DNA of 64,000 nucleotides, from positions 806,001 to 870,000 of the forward strand of contig NZ_CP146986.1 in the NCBI RefSeq assembly GCF_037126175.1. Direction: 5' to 3'. The notes beneath the pieces were generated by a model. It made no database searches and was not told the DNA's origin. It saw only the letters and a list, made by a program, of their open reading frames with translations. Source of the stretch: Pseudomonas sp. RSB 5.4 (lineage in GTDB: Bacteria; Pseudomonadota; Gammaproteobacteria; Pseudomonadales; Pseudomonadaceae). Shown one piece after another: positions 55,137 through 63,730 of this stretch; positions within the stretch are counted from its first letter, which is position 1; every line of letters starts with the position of its first letter. A program made the position numbers and the translations under genes.

Positions 55137-56492
55137 TCAGAGAATGTGCGAGGCGGATTTGCCGGGTGTGGTTTCTGGCACGCTGACGCCGTTGAGCGCC
55201 GCGTTGAGCAGCACCGACACCAGGCAGGCGATGACCACGCTGCTGTGCAGGAACGGCTGTGACCACTCGGGCATTTGTTTGAACAGGGTGGGCGCGAGCA
55301 CCGGTACCAGCGCGGCGGCGATGGTGAAACCGACGATCAGCACGTTGAAGCGATTGCGCTCGTAATCGACCTTGGCCAGGGTCTGGATGCCCGCCGCCGC
55401 GACCACGCCGAACATCGCAATGCCGGCGCCGCCCAACGCCGCGGTCGGCATCGAAGCGATGATCGCCCCGGCCTTGGGCACCAGCGCAATCGAACACATC
55501 AGCAGGCCACTGACGGCGACCACCCAGCGGCTGCGCACACCGGTCAGGATCACCAGGCCGACGTTTTCCATGAAGGCGATGAACGGGAATGCGGCGAACA
55601 TCCCGGCGATGGTGCTGGCCAGGCCATTGGCGCGCAGGCCGTTGATTACCTGCTTGTCTTCCACCGGTTTGTCGACGATGTCGCCGATGGCCACGAACAG
55701 CCCCATCGACTCGACCATCTGCACGATCATCACCACCACCATGGTCGCGATGGGGATCAGGCTGAAAGTCGGCAAACCGAAGTAGAACGGGTAGGGCACG
55801 GTCAGCCACGGCGCCTCTTCGACGCTGTGGAAATTGCCCATGCCCAGACCGTAAGCCAGACCGGCGCCGACCAGCATCCCCACCAGCACCGCCATGTTGC
55901 GCAGCAGCGGACTGCCATAGCGATTGACCAGCAGAATGGTCAGCAGCACCACCACCGCCACCGCGAGAAATGCCGGGGCGCCGAAGTTGCTCGCGTTGCG
56001 TCCGCCACCGACCCATTCATAGGCGATCGGGAACAGCTGCAAACCAATCACCGTGACGATGCAGCCGGTGACCACCGGCGGGAAAAACCGCCGCAATCGG
56101 CCCACGAACGGCGCCATCAGCATGGTGAAGATCCCGGCACCGATCACCGCCCCACAGACCCCGGCAAACCCCACGTCGGGGTTGCTGCCGATGGCAATCA
56201 CCGGGCCGACGCTGCTGAACGCCACGCCTTGCAGAATCGGCAGACGCACGCCGAATTTCCAGAAGCCAACGGTTTGCAAAAGGGTGGCGATGCCGGAGCA
56301 GAACAGCGTGGTGCTGATCAGCACCACGGTATCGGCGTGGGACATTTTCAGGGCACTGGCGACAATCAACGGCACGGCGATGGCGCCGATGTACGAGACG
56401 GCCATGTGTTGCAGGCCGAGGGTGAGCATCTGTCGCACCGGCAGAACGCGGTCGACGGGGTGCACGGTGGAGGAAGGAGTGGCTGACGACAT
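55137..56492 (-). CDS. NCS2-family nucleobase:cation symporter
   Basis: A 451-residue permease with about 14 membrane segments. LTLGLQHMAVSYIGAIAVPL at helix 1 and PFIAFMENVGLVILTGVRSR near residue 290 are NCS2 signatures; the latter resembles the QNxG motif of xanthine/urate carriers. It imports uracil, xanthine or uric acid with protons or sodium. It is upstream of the 8-oxoguanine deaminase-like gene and transcribed with it, suggesting that a purine is the cargo. Confidence 0.87.
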   Translation of the reverse strand: MSSATPSSTVHPVDRVLPVRQMLTLGLQHMAVSYIGAIAVPLIVASALKMSHADTVVLISTTLFCSGIATLLQTVGFWKFGVRLPILQGVAFSSVGPVIAIGSNPDVGFAGVCGAVIGAGIFTMLMAPFVGRLRRFFPPVVTGCIVTVIGLQLFPIAYEWVGGGRNASNFGAPAFLAVAVVVLLTILLVNRYGSPLLRNMAVLVGMLVGAGLAYGLGMGNFHSVEEAPWLTVPYPFYFGLPTFSLIPIATMVVVMIVQMVESMGLFVAIGDIVDKPVEDKQVINGLRANGLASTIAGMFAAFPFIAFMENVGLVILTGVRSRWVVAVSGLLMCSIALVPKAGAIIASMPTAALGGAGIAMFGVVAAAGIQTLAKVDYERNRFNVLIVGFTIAAALVPVLAPTLFKQMPEWSQPFLHSSVVIACLVSVLLNAALNGVSVPETTPGKSASHIL

Positions 56493-56569
56493 GGGGAATC
56501 ACCTCTAGCTGTTGTTATTCGGTACAGAGGGGTATTCGTCTGATGCTGTCTTAGAGGCACCGCAATCCT

Positions 56570-56659
56570 TGTGGGAGCGGGCTTGCTCGCGAAAGCGGAG
56601 TGTCAGTTGACATCATTGTTCAATGACCCACCGCTTTCGCGAGCAAGCCCGCTCCCACA
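56570..56659. repeat. REPIN (family A)
   Basis: TGTGGGAGCGGGCTTGCTCG against CGAGCAAGCCCGCTCCCACA, between the permease and the COG0523 GTPase. Confidence 0.9.
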
Positions 56660-56735
56660 GGTTTTGTGTTGTGCAAAAAATCTGGCATCAGTCATTCGTG
56701 CCCGAAGCCGCCATCCACCGGCTCCGATGCCTTGT

Positions 56736-57779
56736 TCAGCCTGCCAGGCAGGCGGCAAAGCCCTGATTCAGCGCCGCGCGGTCCAGGTCGCGGCCGATGA
56801 ACACGATCTTGCTCGAACGTGGCTCCGTGCCCCATGCGGTGGAGGCGCGGAACTCCACCAGGCTGTGCACGCCTTGCAGCACGTAGCGCTGGTCCTCGTT
56901 GGCCACGGCGAGCACGCCTTTCATGCGATAGAGGTTGTCGGCCTGGGACGAGCGCAGCTCGCTGATCCAGCGATGGAACGCCATCAAGTCGACCGCGCCG
57001 TCCACGGCGATGCCCACCGATGACACGCTCGGGTCGTGTTCGTGGTCGGGTTCTGCATGATCGTGGTGTGCGTGGTCGTGATGCTCGGGCTCGGCGCCGA
57101 TTTCCATGAGCTTCTGCGTGCACTCGAACGCGCCGATGCCGAGGATTTTCGTCAGGTCGATCTGCGCATGAGTGGAGGTCACCAGATCTGCGGTGGCGTT
57201 CAAACCCCGGATCTTGCCGCGCAGGATTTCCACCTCGTCGCTGCTGACCAGATCAACCTTGTTGATGACGATGCGATCGGCGCAGACGATCTGATCCACC
57301 GCCTGATTATCAACGCCGTCCAGTTGCAGATCCTCCAGGTGCTGGGCGATGTGCTTGGCGTCGACCATGGTCACGATCGCATCGAGTTCGACTTCCTCGG
57401 CAATCGGGTCATTGATGAAAAAGCTCTGCGCCACCGGGTACGGATCGGCCAGACCGCTGGTCTCGATCAGGATGTGATCGAGACGCACCGGGCGCGCCAC
57501 CAGCTCGCGGACGATGCGCACCAGATCCTCACGAACCTCGGCGGTGCAGCACACGCAGCCGTTGACCATCTCGTAGATTTCTTCGGTCTCGGAGCTGAGC
57601 ACCAGATCGCCATCGATCCCGACCTCGCCGAACTCGTTTTCGATCACGGCAATCTTGCGCCCGTGGTTTTCCTTGAGGATGTAGTTGAGCAGGGTGGTTT
57701 TGCCGGCACCGAGGAAGCCGGTGAGGATGGTCACGGGGATTTTGGTATTGGGGGTTGGGGCGTTGAAGGGGGTGTTCAT
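56736..57779 (-). CDS. COG0523/CobW-family metallochaperone GTPase
   Basis: A 347-residue G3E GTPase. The P-loop GFLGAGKTTLLNYIL lies near residue 22 and the metal site GCVCCTAEVREDLV near 74 (CxCC). NKVD specificity appears as VINKVDLV near 171. A His/Asp-rich stretch of about 20 residues near 238 would store or sense Zn. The C-terminal CobW domain ends MKGVLAVANEDQRYVLQG and ACLAG. It probably delivers zinc or another metal to a target enzyme; the metal-dependent deaminase upstream is one possible client. No Zur box is evident. Confidence 0.88.
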   Translation of the reverse strand: MNTPFNAPTPNTKIPVTILTGFLGAGKTTLLNYILKENHGRKIAVIENEFGEVGIDGDLVLSSETEEIYEMVNGCVCCTAEVREDLVRIVRELVARPVRLDHILIETSGLADPYPVAQSFFINDPIAEEVELDAIVTMVDAKHIAQHLEDLQLDGVDNQAVDQIVCADRIVINKVDLVSSDEVEILRGKIRGLNATADLVTSTHAQIDLTKILGIGAFECTQKLMEIGAEPEHHDHAHHDHAEPDHEHDPSVSSVGIAVDGAVDLMAFHRWISELRSSQADNLYRMKGVLAVANEDQRYVLQGVHSLVEFRASTAWGTEPRSSKIVFIGRDLDRAALNQGFAACLAG

Positions 57780-57802
57780 CTGGAGCTCCTTTGATTGGCG
57801 TT

Positions 57803-57936
57803 TGTGGCGAGGGGATTTATCCCCGATGGGTCGCGAAGCGGCCCCAAAATCTGCAATTGCGCTATGTCAGGAAAACCTCATTCACAGGTTTTGCGACTGC
57901 TGCGCAGTCGGTCGGGGATAAATCCCCTCACCACAG
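57803..57936. repeat. REPIN (family C) overlapping the 3' end of ubiX
   Basis: TGTGGCGAGGGGATTTATCC and the inverted GGGGATAAATCCCCTCACCA bound it. The ubiX stop codon at 57882-57884 lies inside it, so about the last 18 codons of ubiX are repeat sequence. Confidence 0.88.
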
Positions 57937-58526
57937 GTATTCATTTCCACATTGGGTTCTTGGTGTTCTTTCCAGCGGGTGGCAACCCCGGCATCCAGGC
58001 CGAACAGGTCGAGCACTCTGCCGAGGCTGTGATCGACCATCTGCGCAAGGCTCTCGGGCCGGGCATAAAACGCCGGCACCGGCGGGGCGATGATCCCGCC
58101 CATCTCGGTGACGGCGGTCATGTTGCGCAGGTGGGCGAGGGTCAGCGGCGTTTCGCGGGCCATCAGCACCAGGGTGCGGCGTTCCTTGAGGGTGACGTCG
58201 GCGGCGCGGCCGATCAGCCCGGACGAAGTGCCGGTGGCGATCTCCGCCAGCGTGCGCATCGAACACGGCGCGACCACCATGCCCAGGCAGCGAAACGAGC
58301 CACTGGCGATCCCGGCGGCGACATCATCGGCGCGGTGGTACTGGCTGGCGAGTGCGGTGACCTCGGCCAGTTTGTAGTCGGTTTCATGGGCCATGGTCAG
58401 CAGCGCGGCGCGGCTTATGATCAGGTGGCTTTCGATGTCCAGTTCGGCGAGCAATTGCAGCAGGCGCACGCCGTAGATAAAGCCGGATGCGCCGCTGATG
58501 CCCACCACCAGCCGCTGGCGGTTCAC
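57882..58526 (-). CDS. UbiX-like flavin prenyltransferase
   Basis: A 214-residue flavoprotein. VVGISGASGFIYGVRLLQLL near residue 6 is the FMN-binding loop and VVAPCSMRTLAEIATGTSSG near residue 90 the phosphate-binding Ser region. RAADVTLKERRTLVLMARET and APPVPAFYARPESLAQMVDH are also family blocks. It prenylates FMN to the prFMN cofactor of UbiD enzymes. The GTG start overlaps the ubiD stop (GTGA), so cofactor and decarboxylase genes are coupled. The C-terminal tail (TCGEGIYPRPTAQQSQ) comes from a REP element and is not part of the fold. Confidence 0.9.
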   Translation of the reverse strand: MNRQRLVVGISGASGFIYGVRLLQLLAELDIESHLIISRAALLTMAHETDYKLAEVTALASQYHRADDVAAGIASGSFRCLGMVVAPCSMRTLAEIATGTSSGLIGRAADVTLKERRTLVLMARETPLTLAHLRNMTAVTEMGGIIAPPVPAFYARPESLAQMVDHSLGRVLDLFGLDAGVATRWKEHQEPNVEMNTCGEGIYPRPTAQQSQNL

Positions 58527-59908
58527 GATGCCAGCCCTTTGAGCAGTTGCCTGGCACGTTCGAGCACGTCCTGATCGAGCTGCGCCTTGATCCCGTCGAA
58601 GCCCGAGCCACGGGTGGCGTCCAGGCCCATGCGCGAAGTGGTGCCGTTGACCGAGGACGACGGATCCAGCGGGCTGCCGGGCAAGCCGTCGATCACGAAA
58701 ATATCCAGATGCGGCTGGAAATGCGTGGCCAGCGCCCACAACACCTGGCTGTCGTCAGTGATGTCGATATCGCTGTCCACCGCGATCACGCTTTTCAGAT
58801 ACGGGTCCCAGCCGAGCAGGGCCAGCATGATCTGCCGCGCTTCGCCGTCGCGGCTCTGATCCAGCGCCACGTAGCAATGAAAGTGCGTGCCGGAATTCGG
58901 GTAATGCACGGCGGTGACGGCGGGGAAGCGCGCCTTGAGTTTTTCGCTCATCTCCGCTTCGCGCGGTAGCCGGGCGAGGGTCAGGTGTTCGGCGTAACGG
59001 CCGCCCATCACGTCTACCAGCCAGGCGTCCTTGCGCCGCAACAGGGTATCGACGCGCAACACGTTGTTGGTCGAACGATCCGAGGAATAACCGCTGAACT
59101 CGCCGAACGGGCCTTCTTCGGCGTAGGCCGCCGGGTCGATGGCGCCTTCGAGGACGAACTCCGCGTATGCCGGTACACCGATGCCGTAGCGCGGGGTCTT
59201 GACCAGTTCCAGCGGTGCACCGAACAAGCCGCCGGCGACGGCGCGTTCATCGCTGCCGTAGGGCAAACGCGCCGCCGCCGCGAGCATGAACAGCGGGTGC
59301 GCGCCGACCACCATTGCCACGCGCAATTCTTCGCCGCGTTCACGGGCGGTCTGCAGCATCCGCCACAGGTGTCCGCGCGAGTGCAGGCTGGTCGCCAAGG
59401 ACTGGCGGGCGTGGCGCATCGAGCGGTGGTAACTCATGTTGGCGATGCCGGTCAGCGGGTCCTCGGCGATGATGATCGCGTTGGTGATGTACGGGCCGCG
59501 GTCGCTGTCGAAGTGCTTGAGCATCGGCAGCAGCGCCAGATCCACGGCTTCGCCTTCGAACACTTCATCAAGCACCGGGCCGGTTGCCACGTAGCGCGGG
59601 GCGATGGGCTGGTTGGCGCGGCTCTGGAAGGTTTCGTGCAATTGCGCCGGGGTGACACCGAACAACCGGGCAATACGGGTGCGGGAGGCGAACAGATTGG
59701 TCGCCACCGGCACCTTGAGGCCGCCGACGTTTTCGCAGATCAGTAACGGATCGCGGCCCTGTGCGGCGAGGGCATCGACCAGGGCAGTGACGTCCTGATC
59801 GGCAGAAAGCGCTTGGGTGATGGTCAGCACATCGTCCGGGTACTCACGGCGATAGGCGTCGATGAAAACGTGAAAATCCTGCGTGTCGCCGAGCGTCGAA
59901 CGGGTCAT
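58523..59908 (-). CDS. UbiD-family (prFMN-dependent) decarboxylase
   Basis: A 461-residue UbiD-family protein. ICENVGGLKVPVATNLFASR near residue 58, ITNAIIIAEDPLTGIANMSY near 141 and GPFGEFSGYSSDRS near 266 are core blocks that bind prFMN and Mn/K. The family reversibly (de)carboxylates aromatic or unsaturated acids. It cannot be the ubiquinone-pathway UbiD by context: ubiX and two amidohydrolases follow or precede it. A hydroxybenzoate- or heteroaromatic-type substrate is the likeliest guess. The FDC/pyrrole carboxylase branches are alternatives. Confidence 0.88.
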   Translation of the reverse strand: MTRSTLGDTQDFHVFIDAYRREYPDDVLTITQALSADQDVTALVDALAAQGRDPLLICENVGGLKVPVATNLFASRTRIARLFGVTPAQLHETFQSRANQPIAPRYVATGPVLDEVFEGEAVDLALLPMLKHFDSDRGPYITNAIIIAEDPLTGIANMSYHRSMRHARQSLATSLHSRGHLWRMLQTARERGEELRVAMVVGAHPLFMLAAAARLPYGSDERAVAGGLFGAPLELVKTPRYGIGVPAYAEFVLEGAIDPAAYAEEGPFGEFSGYSSDRSTNNVLRVDTLLRRKDAWLVDVMGGRYAEHLTLARLPREAEMSEKLKARFPAVTAVHYPNSGTHFHCYVALDQSRDGEARQIMLALLGWDPYLKSVIAVDSDIDITDDSQVLWALATHFQPHLDIFVIDGLPGSPLDPSSSVNGTTSRMGLDATRGSGFDGIKAQLDQDVLERARQLLKGLAS

Positions 59909-60060
59909 GGTTTCACCTCGTAAAAAGCAGGCACGCAGGGGTGAGAGGGCGTTCGATCGAGCAGCCGTTGGCCTGCCGGTCGAGGGAACGCCGGGTCATC
60001 TTCGTGCCTGTAAAGTCGCTGTGTTGCCTCTACTGTTCACTTAGGTGCTGAGGAGATCCC

Positions 60061-60154
60061 TGTGGCGAGGGAGCTTGCTCCCGCTGGACTGCGCAGCAGG
60101 CCTTCGTCTTTGGGGCGGCTTCGCCACCCAGCGGGAGCAAGCTCCCTCGCCACA
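60061..60154. repeat. REPIN (family C)
   Basis: TGTGGCGAGGGAGCTTGCTC against GGGAGCAAGCTCCCTCGCCA. It sits in the 278-base gap between ubiD and the amidohydrolases; the remainder of that gap holds no gene I can support. Confidence 0.9.
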
Positions 60155-60186
60155 AGGGTTCAGCATGGCTTCAGCGAACTGCGGTG

Positions 60187-61092
60187 TCAGAGGTACGTGG
60201 TGGTCAGGCGTATGTCGGCCTCAACCAGGTCTTTGGGCGGTGGCGTCGGCTCGATCCCGCACAACCGGGCGATGTTGTTGCCCAGGTAGTCCTCCAGATG
60301 ATCCTCATCGATGCCCAGCCCTTGCGGTGCCGGTGAGCACAGCACCTCAAGCTCCCTTAGCCACATGCCCGGTTCGTTCGGCGGCGAGTCGGTGCCGAAT
60401 ACGATCTTGTTGCGCGGCAGTTCCTTGGCGAATTCGACGATCCGCGACTGGAAGCACCAGCCGGATTCGCAGTACACGTTCGGCGTGTCCATCGCCATCC
60501 AGAACGCCTCGAACGAGTAGTTGCCGCCGGTCTGGATACCGAAGTGGCCGATGATGAAATTGACCATCGGGAACTCGCGGATGATCGGGTAAAACATCGT
60601 CGGAATGGTGTACGGGCCATCGCCCGTATGGATCAGCACCACGATGTTGTACTTGGCGCAGACTTTCATCGCCGGACGCAACCAGTCCAGCGCCCGGTCC
60701 GGGCGATAGCCGTGCATGTTGGCGTGCAGCTTGAGCATCTTGAAGCCGTATTCCTTGATGTGGAATTCCAGCTCCGCCGCACCGTTTTCCGGTCCCCAGC
60801 GCGGGTTGAAGTTGAAGTTGCCGATGAAGCGATCCGGGTACTTCACACAGAGTTCGGCGACGTACGACATGTAGTCACGCACGCCCTCGCGGCCACGGCG
60901 GTTACCGTCGCGATAACCGGTGTTGCCCGGTGGCGGCTGGATGAAACCCATGTCGATGCGGCGCGGTTTGCCGTTGATCATGTACGGGCCGTCCATCAGT
61001 TTGAGCATGCGCTCGCCGGTGAACGGTTCGCCGGTGTGGCGCCAGGCCTCGTCGACCAGGTTGGTGGGGTGCAGATGGGTGTCGATGATCAT
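60187..61092 (-). CDS. Amidohydrolase-2 family protein with intact metal motif
   Basis: A 301-residue TIM-barrel hydrolase or decarboxylase of the ACMSD-like family (Amidohydro_2). The N-terminal DTHLHPTNLVDEAW has the HxH motif (His6, His8). VLIHTGDGPYT near residue 152, FIIGHFGIQTGG near 180 and VFGTDSPPNEPG near 240 supply the other ligands. Relatives decarboxylate or hydrolyse aromatic ring-cleavage products. It is 4 bases downstream of a paralogue and follows it in one operon that points toward ubiD-ubiX. Confidence 0.87.
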   Translation of the reverse strand: MIIDTHLHPTNLVDEAWRHTGEPFTGERMLKLMDGPYMINGKPRRIDMGFIQPPPGNTGYRDGNRRGREGVRDYMSYVAELCVKYPDRFIGNFNFNPRWGPENGAAELEFHIKEYGFKMLKLHANMHGYRPDRALDWLRPAMKVCAKYNIVVLIHTGDGPYTIPTMFYPIIREFPMVNFIIGHFGIQTGGNYSFEAFWMAMDTPNVYCESGWCFQSRIVEFAKELPRNKIVFGTDSPPNEPGMWLRELEVLCSPAPQGLGIDEDHLEDYLGNNIARLCGIEPTPPPKDLVEADIRLTTTYL

Positions 61093-61096
61093 CGGT

Positions 61097-62026
61097 TCAG
61101 CTCCTGGCCAGTTGCGTGGTGACGGGGCGCTTGAGTTGCGCCTCTGCTTCGGAAACGGAACGCGGCGGTGCGGTTGGTTCGAGGCCGATCATCCGCGCGG
61201 TGTTGTTGCCCAGGTACTCCTCGAGGGTGTCTTCGTCGAGGTTGAGGCCCTGCGGCGGCTCGTGGCACAACACTTCGAGCAGGCGCAGCCACATGCCCGG
61301 TTCGTTCGGCGGGGTGTCGGTGCCGAAGAGGATCTTGTGCGTCGGCAGGACCTTGGCGAACTCGACGATCCGCGATTGCAGGCACCAGCCGGATTCGCAG
61401 TAGACGTTGGGCAGTTCCATCGCCCATTGCATCGGTTCGAACACGTAGACCCCGCCGGTCTGCACGCCGAAGTGGGCCATGATGAAATTCACGTTGGGGA
61501 ATTCCTTGATCATCGGCACCCATTCCGACGGGATGCTGTACGGCCCGTCACCGGTGTGCAGCTTGACCGGGATGCCCAGTTCGGCGCATTTCTCGAAGCA
61601 CGGGCGCACCCAGTCCAGTGCACGATCAGGCCGGTAGGCGTGCATGTTGGCCTGCATCTGCACCATCTTGAAGCCGTGTTCCTTGACGTAGCGCTCGATC
61701 GCCTCGACGCCGTTTTCCACGCCGCAGCGCGGGTTGTAGACGAAGCAGCCGATGAAACGATCGGGGTAGGTCTGCACCATTTTCAGGGTGTAGGCCATGT
61801 AGGCGTCGATGGATTCACGGCCCGAGAGTTCGCCGTCGGTCCAGGTGTAAATGGTGTTGCCCTGCGGCGGCTGGATGAAGGCTTTGTCGATACGGCGAGG
61901 TTTGCCGTTGACCATGTACGGGCCATCCATCATCTCCAGCAGACGCTCGCCGGTGAACGGGTCACCGTCATGCCTCCAGGCGAGGTCCACGAGATCCGTG
62001 GGATAGCAACTGATATCGATGATCAT
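61097..62026 (-). CDS. Amidohydrolase-2 family paralogue lacking the HxH motif
   Basis: A 309-residue protein, clearly homologous along its length to the following gene (for example VYCESGW, TPPNEPGMWLR, ANMHAYRPDRALDW). The N terminus reads DISCYPTDLVDLAW where the paralogue has DTHLHPTNLVDEAW, so both His of HxH are replaced (Ser and Tyr). His in VKLHTGDGPYS and FIMAHFGVQTGG and Asp in FGTDTPPNEPG remain. It is either a non-catalytic partner, a heterodimer subunit, or uses a different metal site. First gene of the pair. Confidence 0.85.
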   Translation of the reverse strand: MIIDISCYPTDLVDLAWRHDGDPFTGERLLEMMDGPYMVNGKPRRIDKAFIQPPQGNTIYTWTDGELSGRESIDAYMAYTLKMVQTYPDRFIGCFVYNPRCGVENGVEAIERYVKEHGFKMVQMQANMHAYRPDRALDWVRPCFEKCAELGIPVKLHTGDGPYSIPSEWVPMIKEFPNVNFIMAHFGVQTGGVYVFEPMQWAMELPNVYCESGWCLQSRIVEFAKVLPTHKILFGTDTPPNEPGMWLRLLEVLCHEPPQGLNLDEDTLEEYLGNNTARMIGLEPTAPPRSVSEAEAQLKRPVTTQLARS

Positions 62027-62268
62027 TGAAGTCGATCTCCTGATAGCGGGGAAGGGAGCCTTGCGGCTCTCGGCAACCGCGCCCCGGGCTATCGGCCATT
62101 TCTATGCGCAGCACTCGCGCATTCCCTCGCCTGTTCGCATCCGGCCCGGGTGGGTGGTTGCTGAGGGCGAGTATTGGAAAGGGCGGAGGGGTTCGTACAA
62201 TATTAATTGGGCGCGCTGGTGATACTTGGGCGATATGGTTTTGGTTTTTACTTCTGTGGAAACTGTAC
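62027..62268. other. Upstream region of the amidohydrolase pair
   Basis: About 240 bases that should hold the leftward promoter of the amidohydrolase operon. The part near 62200 is AT-rich (ACAATATTAATT) and could carry it. No gene seen. Confidence 0.5.
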
Positions 62269-62724
62269 CGGCGCTATCGCGAGCAGGCTCACTCCTACAG
62301 GGGGGGCACATTCCAATTGCAGGAGCGAGCCTGCTCGCGATGGCGGAGTTTCATTCAACAGTGATGTGACTGATGGAGCCTCTTCGCGAGCAAGCCCGCT
62401 CCCACAGGGGGAATGCATTTCAGCGGAGGAATGCGCTCGAAATGTGGGAGTGAGCCTGCTCGCGAAGGCGGAGTGTCATTCAACAGTGATGTGACTGATG
62501 GGGCCTCTTCGCGAGCAAGCCCGCTCCCACAGGGGGAATGCATTTCAGCGGAGGAATGCGCTCGAAATGTGGGAGTGAGCCTGCTCGCGATGGCGGAGTG
62601 TCATTCAACAGTGATGTGACTGATGGGGCCTCTTCGCGAGCAAGCCCGCTCCCACAGGGGGAATGCGTTTCAGCGGGAGGAATGCGCTCGAAATGTGGGA
62701 GCGGGCTTGCTCGCGAAGGCGTCA
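62269..62724. repeat. REP array with three 125-bp tandem units
   Basis: A run of alternating family A REPs. Inside it a 125-base unit repeats three times (about 62339-62463, 62464-62588, 62589-62714), shown by GGCGGAG at 62342, 62467 and 62592. Each unit holds one rightward and one leftward REP plus constant linkers (CATTCAACAGTGATGTGACT). Units 1 and 2 differ at a few bases and unit 3 has one inserted base. It ends at the stop codon of the next LysR gene. Confidence 0.92.
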
Positions 62725-63612
62725 GGACTGTGTACGCGCAGCCAACTGCCTGATCACCTCAACCACCGGCGCCACGCGCTCGGCCTGCCCATGCGGCCAC
62801 ACCGCGTAGAGGTTGTAATGCGCAGCAATCTGCGCCTCGTTCAACGCCACCAGCCGCCCACTGCGCAACGCATCGGCGGCGAGTAAGCCGCGTACCAGTC
62901 CGGCGCCCACCCCGGCTTCGGCAGCCGCAATCAGGTTCGCCGCATTATCGAAGATCACCCGCGCCGCTGGCTCTACCGGCGGCATCCCGGCCGCATCCAG
63001 CCACGGAATCCACGACCTTCGCGTATACCCCAACAGCGGCAACTGCAGAATCTGCTCCGGGCTCAGCGGTAACTGCAGACCATAGCGCTCAAGCAGCGCC
63101 GGCGAAGCCACGGCCAACACCCGATCGCCGCAGATCTGCGTCATCTCGCAGTCATCCCAATCGCCATAGCCGTAACGCAACGCCAGATCGACCCGCTCGA
63201 AGCTGCCGCGATCACTGCGCGGCATCGATAGCAGCGTCACCTCGTAATCCGGCAGTCCGTCGAGCAATTCCGGCAGGCGCGGATTGAGCCAGCTCTGCGC
63301 CAGTTCGCTGTCGACGTCCAACGTCAGGCGCTGCGCCACGCTGCGGTTTTTCACCGAGGACAATGCCCGGTCGATCTGCGCCAGACCATCCGCCAGCACG
63401 CTGGCAAACAACTGCCCGGCATCGGTCAGGTTGCTCCCGCCGCCTTCACGCACGAACAGCGGCTGGCCGATGAATTCTTCGAGCGCGCGGATTTGCTGGC
63501 TGATCGCGCTGTGCGTCAAGTCGAGCTTGCGCGCCGCGCTGGAGAAACTGCCACTGCGCGCTGCGTGGATAAATGCACTCATGGACTGCACCGACGGGTA
63601 TCGCTTGTACAT
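62722..63612 (-). CDS. LysR-family transcriptional regulator (GcvA-like)
   Basis: A 296-residue LysR protein. The HTH (about residues 6-65) reads [20 protein letters not shown] then [20 protein letters not shown]. The effector domain has [14 protein letters not shown], a GcvA-type motif. The start at 63612 follows AGGA by 8 bases; the longer frame is not supported. It is divergent from the molybdenum-hydroxylase subunit gene with a 118-base gap, so it probably controls that operon. Its 3' end touches the REP array. Confidence 0.87.
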   Translation of the reverse strand: MYKRYPSVQSMSAFIHAARSGSFSSAARKLDLTHSAISQQIRALEEFIGQPLFVREGGGSNLTDAGQLFASVLADGLAQIDRALSSVKNRSVAQRLTLDVDSELAQSWLNPRLPELLDGLPDYEVTLLSMPRSDRGSFERVDLALRYGYGDWDDCEMTQICGDRVLAVASPALLERYGLQLPLSPEQILQLPLLGYTRRSWIPWLDAAGMPPVEPAARVIFDNAANLIAAAEAGVGAGLVRGLLAADALRSGRLVALNEAQIAAHYNLYAVWPHGQAERVAPVVEVIRQLAARTQS

Positions 63613-63730
63613 GTTGTTAGTCCTGCTTACACCGGTTGGCAGAAATCGTCGCTGGCCGCGTGTTGCGTGGGCTTCCAATAATCGGTCACCAGGCCCGCAC
63701 AAAGACGGGCCGCTCTTTTGGAGCCTGACA

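Noticed and set aside
62269..62724. CRISPR array
   Set aside because: Units are 125 bp with internal inverted REPs and near-identical linkers. There are no short direct repeats with unique spacers and no cas genes nearby.
62413..62753. Small overlapping frames repeated within the REP array
   Set aside because: They are translations of the repeat unit itself, have no ribosome sites, and recur only because the DNA is duplicated.
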